Source: Bimuria novae-zelandiae CBS 107.79
Taxonomy: Eukaryota > Ascomycota > Dothideomycetes > Pleosporales > Didymosphaeriaceae
Direction: 5' to 3'
Assembly: GCA_010015655.1 (NCBI GenBank)
Contig: ML976676.1
Coordinates: 8,987 to 72,986 of the forward strand
DNA: 64,000 nt
Of the stretch, positions 1 through 10,940 are shown one piece after another; within the stretch, counting starts at the first letter, position 1; each line of letters begins with the position of its first letter. The position numbers and the translations under genes were made by a program. Below the pieces are notes generated by a model that did not search any database, had not been told where the DNA came from, and saw only the letters and a list, made by a program, of their open reading frames with translations.

Positions 1-33
1 ACCTTCCTCTTGAGCAGTCCTCTTTGAACCAGC

Positions 34-3000
34 ATGGGCAAGGAAAAGGCCCAAGGGCCTGTGCAATACGGCCTGGAGAGCCCAGCGCACTCGTTGCCCT
101 TTGAGGACGTCCTCCAACACTACGGCGTTGCACAGGACACCGGCCTGAATGATGGCGAAGTCAAGAAGCGCAAGGACATGTACGGCCTGAATCAGCTCGA
201 TGAGGGCCCCGGCGTGCAGCCTTTCCGCATCCTGGTCCACCAGATTGCGAACGCGCTTACCTTGGTGCTAATCATAGCCATGGTGGCCTCATTTGCCATC
301 AAGTCGTGGATTGAAGGCGGCGTCATCACCTTCGTCATCCTCTTGAACATCGTCGTGGGCTTCTTCCAGGAGTTCAGTGCAGAGAAGACGCTCAGCAGTA
401 TTCGCGCTCTGGGATCCCCTACAGCTCGCGTCGTCCGAAATGGTCAATCAGTCGTCGTACCCACAATCGAACTTGTACCGGGCGATATCGTCGAATTGAT
501 CACTGGCAACACGGTACCCGCGGACTTGAGGTGAGTGGCCCCGGCGCCCGTTATAACCCGTGCCGTTGCCGAGCTGTGCTGACCGAATCAGATTGATCGA
601 ATGTGTGAACCTGGAGACCGATGAGGCTCTGTTGACGGGAGAATCCCTTCCCGTGGCCAAGTCTTCGCATTCCACCTTTGATGCCGATATTGGCGCTGGC
701 GATCGCCTGAACATCACCTTCAGCTCTTCGACTGTGACCAAGGGCCGCGCCAAGGGCGTGGTCTTTGCTACTGTAAGTGGGACTTCTCGACTGTTGGTCG
801 ACCATAACTAATCCGCATTAGGGTATGACGACAGAAATCGGCAAGATCGCCGCAGCCTTGAAGAAGCAGGGGTCCAAGATCCAAGCGGTGAAGCGCAAGG
901 ACGATAGCACTGCGGGCTTCCATCGTTATGTACAGGCGTGGGCGCTCACTGGTGGTGACGCCATCAGCCATTTCCTGGGCATCAACACTGGCACGCCTCT
1001 CCAGAAGAAACTCTCCAAGCTCGCCCTCTTGCTATTCGGCATTGCCTGCCTGTGTGCTCTCATCGTCGAGGCCGCGAACAAGTTCAGCGGCAAGAATAAG
1101 GTCGTCATCTATGCTGTGGCCACGGGGCTGAGTATGATCCCGGCCAGTCTCATCGTCGTCTTGACCATCACTATGGCCGTGGGAACCAAGCACATGAGCA
1201 AGAGGAACGTCATCGTGCGAAAGCTCGACAGCCTCGAGGCCCTTGGGGCCGTCACCAACATCTGCTCCGACAAGACCGGTACCCTTACCCAGGGACGCAT
1301 GGTAGCGAAAGCCGCATGGGTAGCTGGGCGTGGCACTTTCAGCGTTGGCACCACTCGTGAGCCATTTGACCCAACTAAAGGAGAGATCACGTACCGTGAA
1401 GGCGCGCCGAGCGAGCAGGGTGCAACCAAGTCTGTTTTAGAGGCTTCCAAGGTTCGATCTAGTTCCGTCGTCACTGGAGCCCCCACCACTGAACGTTACA
1501 TGAACATCGCCTCCATAGCCAACGTAGCTTACGTGCAGTTGGCTGAGGGCAAGTGGACTGCACGCGGAGATCCCACTAAGATCGCTATCCAAGTCTTTGC
1601 TTCTCGATTCGGCTGGAACCGCCACGGCCTGGTAGGTGGCAACGACGACAGCGAAACGGGCGCCTGGCACTGTCTCTCTGAATATCCTTTCGACTCGGAC
1701 ACCAAGCGTATGTCGGTTCTCTACGGTCGACGCAGCCCAAGCGGTGAGAAATATACTTCGCGATGGGTTTTCACTAAGGGAGCTCTTGAGCGCGTTTTAC
1801 CTCTGTGCGTTTCCATCCAGGATGAGCGGGCGAACCCCCGACCCATGTCAGATGCCAACAAAAAGACCATCAACGACAGCGTCAACTTCCTTACCAACCA
1901 AGGTCTTCGTGTGCTCTGCCTTGCAAGCACCAAGTGGACTAGACCAGAGCTAGGCGACTACAGCGATATTAAGCGTGCCAATATTGAGCAGCAGCTCACC
2001 TTTTGTGGACTCGTCGGTCTCTATAATCCCCCTCGCCCAGAGTCTGCCAATGCTATCGCTGCTTGCGCTCGCGCGAGCATCATTGTTCACATGTTAACTA
2101 GTGACCACCCCAGAACGTGAGTATAGCCCGAAGCTGTTGTGAAAGAAGGTGAACTAACCTAGAAATAGCGCCACTGCCATTGCCAAACAAGTTGGCATTA
2201 TTCCCGATCGGGACGAACACCTGGCCAAAGATGTAGCGGACGCCATGGTCATAATGGCCATGCAATTCGACAAACTCAGCGATACTAAGGTTAATACCTT
2301 ACCTGTACTCCCGCGTGTGATTGCCCGCTATACGCCCCAGACCAAGGTTCGCATGATTAAAGCCCTCCACCGCCGTGGTCGTTTTGCTGCCATGACGGGT
2401 GACGGAGTCAACGATTCACCGTCGCTCGTACGCTCTAACGTTGGTATTGCCATAGGTCAAGCCGGAAGTGATGTCGCCAAGGATGCTTCGGATATCATCT
2501 TGACTAACGATAACTTCGCTTCGATTCTCAACGCTGTGGAGGAAGGTCGCCACCTTTTCGACAATATTAAGCGCTTTATCTTACACGTCCTCGCTGAAAA
2601 TATCGCGCAGGCTTGCACGCTCCTCGTTGGTTTAACTTTCAAGGACGATACAGGCAACTCCGTCTTCCCGTTGGCGCCCGTGTAGATCCTGTGGGTCATT
2701 ATGGCGACTTTCGGTATGCCCGACATGGGTTTAGGAATGGAGATTGCTGAGCCGAACATCATGAGCCGCCCACCGCACGATCTGAAGACGGGTGTCTTCA
2801 ACACCGAGCTCATGGTCGATATGGCTGTGTATGGTCTTTGGATGGCGGCGCTATGCCTGGCGTCTTTCGTCCTCATCGTGTACGGCTTCGGCAACAGAGA
2901 CCTCGGTGAGAACTACAACAACGCGTACTCCAAACGCTGCGATCTCGTCTTCCGCGCACAAGCAACCACTTTTGTCTACCTAACATAGTTCGCGCTCTTC

Positions 3001-3450
3001 CTCGCCTAGGAGATAGTTAACTTCCAACGCTCTTTCTTTTGTCAGAAGCCCCGTGGTCCCAACTACCGCTAGTACCACGTCTTCTACTCCTGGTGGGAGG
3101 ACAGCCGCAGTAACCCCTTCCTTTTCTGGGCCATTATCGCCGGCTTCGTCACCATCTTCCCTACCCTGTATATCCCCGTCATCAACCACGCCGTGTTCAA
3201 GCACGAGGGCATCACGTGGGAATGGGCTGTCGTCATCGTCGAAGCGACGCTCTTCTTCGCAGGCTACAAGACGTGGAAGTAGGCCAAGCGTATCTTCTTC
3301 CGCAGGCGCGCCAGGAAACAAAGTGGTAGCAATGAGCTTAAAGCTATGCGTCTGTTGGGCGCGGGCAACACGCTTGACTTGAGCGCTAACGCTTTCACCG
3401 TCGACCAGTCCACGGTTGTCGCGTCTGAGTTTGGCAAGCGGAGTCAATGA
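34..3450 (+). pseudogene. ENA-type Na+/K+ exporting P-type ATPase, broken by RIP-type stop codons
   Basis: Plasma-membrane P-type ATPase of the fungal ENA (type IID) family, which exports Na+ or K+. The ATG at 34 begins a typical N-terminal cation-ATPase domain. Splicing removes GT-AG introns 531-591, 773-821 and 2117-2168, the first two with clear branch-point sequences (gctgac, taactaat). The TGES actuator motif is at 635-646. The phosphorylated Asp of SDKTGTLTQG is at 1269-1271, and MTGDGVND lies near 2392. After 2169 the frame is undisturbed by indels up to a natural TGA at 3448-3450, giving roughly 1,080 codons, the family's usual size. It is interrupted by five TAG codons: 2683, 2986, 3007, 3070 and 3280. 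At 2986, 3007 and 3280 family sequences carry Trp, and at 2683 Gln fits. The conserved TGDHP glycine is Ser (2100-2102). Asp-to-Asn changes accumulate toward the 3' end. Translation as read would stop before most C-terminal membrane helices. The family call is firm; loss of function is inferred. Confidence 0.93.
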
Positions 3451-4862
3451 CAATGGCTGGTGGTGTGTTTAATCTCGCGAGGTGAAAGAGCCGGTGGCGC
3501 GAGATGGTGGAGGGCTTGCCCGTGGAGAGCCGAGAGCGTGGAGGAAGAGTGTGCGTGTTCTGGCGTCGGTGACGCCCCTCTAGTAGAATGGAGAAGTGCT
3601 TTTAGTTTGATACCCAACCTTGAATGATCCTTACATAGTTTAAATCACAGTTGCTCCTTGCTCTTTGACTTCACACCTAACGTGTTCCTCTCCCTTTAGA
3701 CGACATCTTTTGCGCGATGCATGGCACAAGTTGGAAAAGAAATGTTGAGTACGAACTGGTTACGGGTGACAGAAGAGACACCAGCGGGTATATCTTAGTC
3801 CGCCTGTGGTGGTGAGGATGAAACGAGTTGAGCGACTTTCAACGGGGCTGTGCTGGGCGTGGGCCAATCAGCAGCCAAGGAAGGCTATATGGAGCGCGAC
3901 TCCTGTCTCTTCTCGGGGCAGCAGATCTGTCGCAGCTGTATGCCGTCTGGCGATAGTGTTGCTCGACCAGGGGAAGAAAATACCTCAGGACTAACCTATC
4001 TAGGCCTTTATCTATCAAAGGCTCTTAATCGAAAGCATGCGCCCTCACTGGCGACGCTTTCTACCGTAGAGTAAGTAAGGTTTTCGGTACGCGCCTGTTA
4101 TGATACGGCAGTTTTTTCTATTTGCTGTATGACGTATGATATGGTGTAGGTCGTTAGTTGCGATGCAGGAGAAGCGTCGAATGAAGAAGCTGTTACGATC
4201 GTTTACTTCCCACACCCGCTGAGGTATAATCTCCGCGATTCGACCGGAATCGCCATAAAAGAGCGCCTGTAATATTACGCCTAGATTGAGAGAAGAAGCA
4301 CGTTCTTAAGTCTTTGTTATTTTGTTGATTCCATTCATGACTTAATACACGCATTATCTTCCAACAAAATTTCCCATCGCAAAACACTCGTCTTCCATAT
4401 GTCCAGGGCCAAAATCTAGCCCACAGCATATTCTCGATCGCTATATACAAAGAATTGCTACGACAATTCTCCTGAAAGACTCAACCCAGACTGCCGCTAC
4501 TTGGTTTAAATATTTAACTTAAGGAACGGGATTCTCGTGGTGGCGTTACTAGAAGCCTCGCATTATTATATCTCGCGTGCCTGTATTATTTTAACGCTCG
4601 TTCACAGCACAGGGTAGCCGAGCGTTGAGTTTACCCTTATCACAGACCCAGAGCAGCGCTTAGTTCATCCCTTTATTAAATATGCTAATCAGGTCTCCGA
4701 CATGCAAATGGTGTTTGGAAGACTTTGTATAACCAATATTAAAACCTATAGATGAGGAGGCAAGATCTGCAGGAGCGGGGTCAAGTTCTTCTTTGTCAGT
4801 CAACATATCCCGGGAAGCTTCGCCATTAGTGCCAGTTGTTTAAGGGGGAGAGCTAAGTTAAT
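3451..4862. other. Intergenic DNA, no gene recognised
   Basis: Follows the ATPase stop codon. Composition drifts from mixed to AT-rich. Short open frames here have no recognisable motif or codon pattern. I see no RNA gene, terminal repeat or transposon coding signature. Confidence 0.5.
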
Positions 4863-5171
4863 CTAGCCGCTTCCAAGAGTGGAAACGACAGGGACTAGTT
4901 CATGATCGACTAGGGTCTCGCTGTCTAAGGTGGAAGAGAGTTCCGCGCTGTGTTTCTCCAAGTCAGACTCAATCTTGTTAGTATCATTTTCCGGAACGAC
5001 AATCGTACCATCAAGGTACTGGTCAGAGGACAGAGTTTCAGTCATATCGTCGGAAGAGCGGTGCTCGGAAGGTAAGTGATCGAGCGAACGGCCATCATCA
5101 GCGCCAACATTAGTCCAAAGGCTATTAACACTTTCGGGCAGCGTGAATTCATTGGTAGCAGGAAATCGTTG
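4863..5171 (-). pseudogene. Unrecognised C-terminal coding fragment
   Basis: An open minus-strand frame of about 100 codons runs from the edge of the 17-bp repeat array to a TAG at 4863-4865. It is acidic and Ser/Thr-rich, for example EKHSAELSSTLDSETL, and unlike the basic Leu/Ile-rich nonsense frames of the surrounding AT-rich DNA. Its upstream part enters the minisatellite, where a TAG in the repeat unit closes the frame; that TAG may itself be a mutated CAG. This could be the tail of a degenerate low-complexity protein, or chance. I recognise no family. Confidence 0.2.
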
Positions 5172-5307
5172 CTAGCAAAAAAGTATCACTAGCAGAAAAG
5201 CGTTAATAGCAAAGAAGTGTTGATAGCAGGGACACGTTACTAGTAGGAAAGCGTTAATAGCAGGGACACGTTGCTAGCAGGGAAGCGTTGCTAGATGCCA
5301 GGAACGC
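5151..5307. repeat. 17-bp minisatellite, nine imperfect units
   Basis: Units begin at 5151, 5168, 5185, 5202, 5219, 5236, 5253, 5270 and 5287, with consensus near GTTGCTAGCAGGGAAGC. Most differences between units are transitions. The last unit is extended to about 21 bp. Because 17 is not a multiple of three, any protein reading through it would cycle through all frames. Confidence 0.85.
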
Positions 5308-6098
5308 GACAAGCATGCATGTTCAGGAGTAGCTTAAAGCTGCGGCCACAACAAGCGCAGGCGGGCACAAAGGCGATGACACACTGCTAGCTAACCTTAA
5401 AGTGTCAGTCGCTGTCTAGTAACGGCATAAGCAAGGAAGAATGGCGACCGCTATCTACTAAGGCTTTTAGGATACGCCAATGCACGTTATATTTGTTCCA
5501 TTACTTAATGCGCGTTATTACGTTATACACGTAACAATAAGAATTCATGGCGGGGCATGACAATAGCTCGAACAAGCATAGCCGCCAGATAATTTTGTAT
5601 ATAATCTTGCCATTAGTCACTAATACCTACAAGAAAAGCAATCGTGCGCTTTCTTAACACACACATATATACGCTCACACCCTCCTTTCGGCTGAGCGCT
5701 TGCACCGCATTTAGAAGAGGCCACTCAATATTTTAGCCTCTGCTCTCCCGCTTCTTGCTTGCTTATGTCCTATCCATGGCTATAAGGCTTACACGTCATC
5801 GCATGATTTAATGCTATGCTTTCTTCCTGCTAGCGTTCTAGTCTCCGTTAAGCCTTATGTTCTTCGACCTTAAGGATATTATACTGTATATAGCTTGCGT
5901 TCGCCCAACTGCCGTTGGGCTGCATTATAAATTATTATTACAAAGGTGGAAGAAAATCGTACCGTCTTAATTATTGTCCACAAGCAGACCCACAGAGACT
6001 ACCACACTCGTTGGCTGCATGTGCTTAAAGTAGTAAGCTCGAGGTGCGTTCCGCCCTCTCTTGCAGTCAACAATTATGAGCCAAAAAACTAATAGATA
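5308..6098. other. Intergenic DNA grading into RIP-mutated sequence
   Basis: Mixed composition at first, then increasingly AT-rich up to the TA target site of the first pogo element at 6097-6098. No gene, RNA or terminal repeat was recognised. Confidence 0.45.
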
Positions 6099-8175
6099 AC
6101 GTGTTCGGCAAGCGAGCCGCGCACCCTACCAACTTTTTACATTGCCTTACCTTTTAACTATAATAGCTTAACAACCTCCTATTAAATCACCCTGTAAAGA
6201 GGCAAAAATCCTACTTGCTATCTTAGCTATTAATTAGAATTAGACTAAAAGTGTATAGTAAGCTATATAGATATATAATATTTCTTAAATAATACTATAT
6301 AACTAACGCGCCGGAATTGCTGCGCGACGTAATTATAAGCCTAATTTAAAAAAGTTTACTAAGCTAGAAGAGGAGGTAATTGTTAGGTATATACTTAACC
6401 TAGATTTACGAGGATTTCCGCCTACTCTAGGTACTATGCGAGATATAGCGAATAAGCTGCTCGCTAAGCAAAGCGTTAGTAAGGTTAGCAAAAAGTAGCC
6501 GCGCAACTTTGTTAAGCAAATAAACTAACTTACTATATAATTTAATTAGCTATATAATTAATAAAGAGCTTTATATAAGAATTTTAAAACTATTAATACT
6601 TAATTTAAGCTTATATCACGTATAAAGGCTACCTATAGTATTTATAATAAAAATATTTATAACTTTAATAAGACTAGCTTTATAATAGACAAGATATTAG
6701 CGTAGCTTATTATTATAAACTTAAAAAAATAAAATAAACTAAAGGCTATTTAGCTAGGTTATTATAGGTAGACTATAGTAATCTATAAAATTAATATTAC
6801 TAATTAAGTAATCCTGCCCTTTATTATCTTCCCTAGCTAGTATTACCTCTCTACTTAGTACTAAGATAATAATATACTACGCGACTAGGCTTTCGCTATT
6901 AAAAATAATAGTTGAACTACTAATAAGCTTAAAGTAGAGTAGCTAAAGTACTTTATTAAGTATATAGTAAAGTATAAGGTAGGCGCGCGCTAGCTACTTA
7001 TACTTAATAAATTTAAAAACTATAACTTACTTAATTTTAAGAGCTTTATAAGAAAAATAATACTATTACTTTTTATATACTATTATATTTATCGCACCTT
7101 TTATACCTACTTAATATTAGTTATATTTTGCTATTAAAGCGCGCGTATAGTTTCTAAATTAAGAGCCTAATATATAACTATTGTTAAATGGGCTATACTA
7201 AGCCAAGCATATCGCGATATGATAGGGCTAGATAGTTGTACGATGGTACGGGTGAGAAAAGGGTCTGGTATTCAAGTCTTGTCTGTCTTGTCTACGTACG
7301 GAGGAAAGGGGGTTATAAGGATTAATGCTCGCGCACGGTGACTATGGTCTGTGCCTTTGCCTGTGCGGTATTACATAACCATTGTCACCTGTCTTAAGAC
7401 ATCGCATTAGGTAGCTGCCCGTACTGTGTACGGACAACTATATTAACTATATTATAAAGCTAGAGTTCCTACTAGCCTTTTACCTAGCCTATAAGTAGTT
7501 AATTATAAAGGAAAATATTTACGCAAGCTTTTAAGGCACTAGCCTAGTCCTATATAATCTAAAGGTAGTAATATTAAAGCGTAATATAAAACTTCGCACG
7601 CCTATACTATCTATACTAAAAGTTACTTTTTAAAAAGCTAAAGCACTAAGTAACGCGCGTAAGCTAAAGACTTAAATAATATTAATTTATAATAAAATTT
7701 AAAAGTATAAAAGCTTGTTCCCTACTTTTATTATTAAGAGGCTTAATTAGCTTAAGAAAGGCTTTATAAGGGCGACACATAAGATTACATTAATATATAA
7801 TTAAATCAAGAGTCTAAAGAAGGCGAATAAGGCCGCTATAATATATAGAAAGTAAAAAAAGAAGCGGATATAGTAGTAAGACACCTTAATAAAGGTAAAG
7901 GCAAAAGAAATTATCGCTTAAAAGAATACTAAGTAGTAAGTAAAAAGTAAAATACGTTAGGGTAAGGCGCGCTTAGGTGCTAATTAATAAGCTTTAACGC
8001 GCTATAGCTACTATAAGAAGACTAGCTATAATATATAAATATATAAAAAGAATACTATAAATATTACTTAATCTAGTAAAGTAATTATATACTATTATCT
8101 TATTATATTATTAAGATAGGTTACTATAAGAGCGTAAAAAGTTAGTAGGGTGCACGGCTCGCTTGCCAAACACGT
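6099..8175 (+). mobile_element. Pogo/Fot1-type DNA transposon (Pogo-1), RIP-mutated, with 42-bp terminal inverted repeats
   Basis: The ends are 42-bp inverted repeats, 6099-6140 and 8134-8175, starting ACGTGTTCGGCAAGCGAGCC and flanked by TA on both sides. The two copies differ at three positions, each of C/T or G/A type. The plus-strand interior shows the remains of a CENP-B/Tc5-type HTH (near 6370-6520, containing GFPPTLGTMRDIANKLLA) and then a DDE_1 domain (around 6640-7170, with IYNFNKTSF and PFIIFPS), interrupted by many TAG/TAA codons. A solo LTR (7182-7436) splits it; without that and its 5-bp duplication the element is about 1.8 kb, normal for Fot1/pogo. Non-functional. Confidence 0.92.
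7182..7436. mobile_element. Solo LTR 1 (255 bp), nearly free of RIP, inside Pogo-1
   Basis: A block of ordinary base composition embedded in very AT-rich transposon sequence. It begins TGTTAAATGG and ends GTACGGACA, and is flanked by the perfect 5-bp duplication ACTAT (7177-7181 and 7437-7441). Size, TG...CA ends and 5-bp target duplication fit a solo LTR or a short non-autonomous LTR element. No coding capacity. Orientation cannot be told. Confidence 0.88.
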
Positions 8176-8177
8176 TA

Positions 8178-9294
8178 ATAATTTTTAGTATATTATTAAC
8201 CCCATACGGAGAAGTGCCTCCGTACAGAGAATCTAGCTACTTTATATTACGAAGATAATAAGTAGGTGGGGCCGAAGATGCTAACTATATATATACTATT
8301 ATGTACTAGGCTTAGGTTCTAGTTCGAGGAGGCCTAGAATAGTAACACTAAAAAATACTTAGTATAACAGTTATAAGGTACTCTCGCTTGGTCCAGTCCA
8401 GGTTAGGATAGTAAGGTAATAAGGTATCTTATAAATTATTTAGTAGTTTGAGTTAATACAACAACGTGGCGCGTAGCTATATAACCTAATCTTATAATAA
8501 ATAAGATAACTATTAGTTTATATAAAAGAACGTACTCGCACAGAAAATATATAAGTTAACTATAAGGAAAGAAATAATAATACAAATATTATTATGCTAT
8601 ATACTAGTCTATTTTTCCTTCTATTTTTAGGTAATCTAATAATTATCCTGCTTTTTAGCGGATCTTTTCTAATATGGCATTAAAGTTAGTTCTTAGTAGA
8701 TTATAGTTATATAACCTTAGCTAAGCTAAGTAGCCCTATAAGTCTCCGTATGCTAGCTATAGTATAACTTTATTTATCTCTCCTTATTTATTTTTAGTTA
8801 TAGTTAAATTACTCCCTAGGTTTTTTAAGCTTATAATAATACCCCCCCTCTTAAAGTAATTATCTTAATACCTATTTTTATTTTATAATTATATAGCGAC
8901 GCTAGCGTGCACGCGTATAAATAGCTATTAAGGTCTTTATTATAAGTTTACTTTTTACTTTTTCTATTACCTACTTAATTATGCCTAAAGTCCTAAGAAT
9001 ATTTTCTAACTAACGCTACTAGGACTAGATAAAGGCTATCCTTAACGTAGATATAAAAATACTAACTTATATAGTTACTATAATGAGAAGGGTCTAAGGT
9101 ATATAATAAAGTTATTTACTAGTTTTTATACTTACTATATTTAGGTAAAAGCTTAGTATAACCTAGTTTTAACGTAGACTAAGCGTTAGGAGATGAAAGT
9201 AGAGTAGTATTAAGTAATTATAGAGTTTTATAAGGCTTAGCGTTAGGTCCTTAACTTAGAGAAGGTATTAGCTACTATAAAAAAGAAAAAGCGT
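8178..9294 (-). mobile_element. RIP-mutated retroelement remnant, possibly the 3' end and LTR of Gypsy-C
   Basis: Extremely TA-rich with no open frame. On the minus strand a purine tract ending in a run of G (about 8850-8860) followed by TATTATTATAAG looks like a polypurine tract next to a mutated LTR start. This agrees with the minus-strand Gypsy chromodomain fragment on the other side of the inserted pogo element (18110-18822). The LTR end could not be placed. Assignment to the same element as 18110-18822 is inference. Confidence 0.4.
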
Positions 9295-10505
9295 TAAGCT
9301 CGGCTATATACTTTTCGGCCACATATACTTCTCGGCCACCACACCACAACGCGTTACTCTGTTTTTGACGCTCTATACTTCAACGCTACACACTTAAAAT
9401 AGATCCTTATAAGGTTGCTTTTAATAATGCTATCCGCGATGTTAATACTAGTATTTTTAAAAGCTAGCGATAAGCTACTAAGGCATATAGTATTTCCTAA
9501 TTATTACTTTAAGAGCGCATTAATAGCCGCTAATCTTACCTAATAGCTTATTACTAATAGTAGTAATTAACTCCTAAATAAGAGGCGTTTCTAGTAGAGT
9601 AGATACTTAATAAGGACGCACGCGCATAGCCTCCCTCCTATCCTCGCGTACGAGAAATGGCCACCTGGCTCCTCCGCATGAACGGGGACTACGAGCCTCT
9701 TAGGCAACTATAGATACCCTATTTCATCGCCCGCAACCCACGCGTCGTATTTATAATTAGTTAAATAATTAAGAGCGCACGAACTACAGTAGTTAACTAT
9801 AACACTATAAAGACCTTTCTTAAGCTTTTTAAGCGGACGAGAATAGAGCTAGGGATACAATACGAGGATATATGGAATATGGATGAGACTGGGTGCGCAC
9901 TAGGGGTATGTACAAATGCCTAGGTGCTTGCAAGCTCTTTAAAGAAGAAAGCTTATATTAAATCTCTAGAGGATCGCGAGTAGGTATCTATTATTAAGAC
10001 TATCTTAGCTACCGGCGCTAAGCTTTAATACCTAGTTATCTTTAAAAGTAAGCATCTATAATCTACCTAGTTCCTAGCATAAGGCATACTAAAATAGCTC
10101 TATATAACGTTAGAGAATAGCTAGACGTCTAATTTAATTAGATATGAATAGTTACAGCGTATTTTTTTACTAAATACTTTATTATCCTCTAGCGGCTATT
10201 ATCTGCTCCTTCTTAATAGCTATAGCTCCCACACACTAATTAACTTCATATGGCTCTGCAAGGTTAATAAGATCCACCTACTATACCTCCTAACGCACGC
10301 TTCACACCTGCTATAGCCTCTAGATCTTACTCTTTTCTCTATACTCAAGACACGCTATCGTAATAAGATCCAAGCTCTCTTTGCACTTAATAACGTAGCC
10401 CTAATTAAGAAAGAGCGCTTTATTATATTATATAATAAGGCAAGGGAAGAAGCGCTATTAGAGCGTGTTATATAAGCTAGCTAGCGGGCTTTTGGACTTT
10501 GCCTA

Positions 10506-10940
10506 TGTTAGGACCCGTTGAGATCCAACATGACACGAGGCGGGGCATGGGCACTTATCCGTGCGACCAGCCAAGGTTCCTGACTCAGCCACGGATCACG
10601 TGACCAAGTCACGCGTCCCAGAAATATCGGGCGTCCCAGAAGTATCTTGGCATATGGGACTTTGGGATTCTTGGGACACCTGGGATTCATGGGACGAGTT
10701 ATGTATATAGGGATACGAGGATAGTCTTCTATTATCGTATTTAACTTATTTATTAATCTATCGTTTAGATCTAAATAAGCAATCTTGTTAATTTAATTAT
10801 GCTATACACACCTTTAATACTAACGCCCTAGTAATAAGCGTAAGCTATTACTATAACCTTCTCTTATTCTACTATAGTATTTCTGCCTAAGAACTAACCT
10901 TAGCCCCTTAGGGACTAGCTACCCCTTTAGGATCTTAACA
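10506..10940 (+). repeat. Gypsy-A 5' LTR
   Basis: Begins TGTTAGGACCC and ends GGATCTTAACA. The first 190 bp or so are GC-rich and contain repeats of the type TTGGGATTCTTGGGAC and a CACGTG palindrome. A TATA-like TATGTATATAG follows near 10700. The 3' part (TTTATTAATCTATCGTTTAG onward) is shared with Gypsy-B LTRs. A 60-codon open frame on the minus strand is an LTR by-product, not a gene. Confidence 0.95.

Noticed and set aside
2980..3453. 157-codon minus-strand frame opposite the ATPase 3' end
   Set aside because: Complement of the ATPase coding sequence; the plus-strand frame aligns with the ENA family despite its stops.
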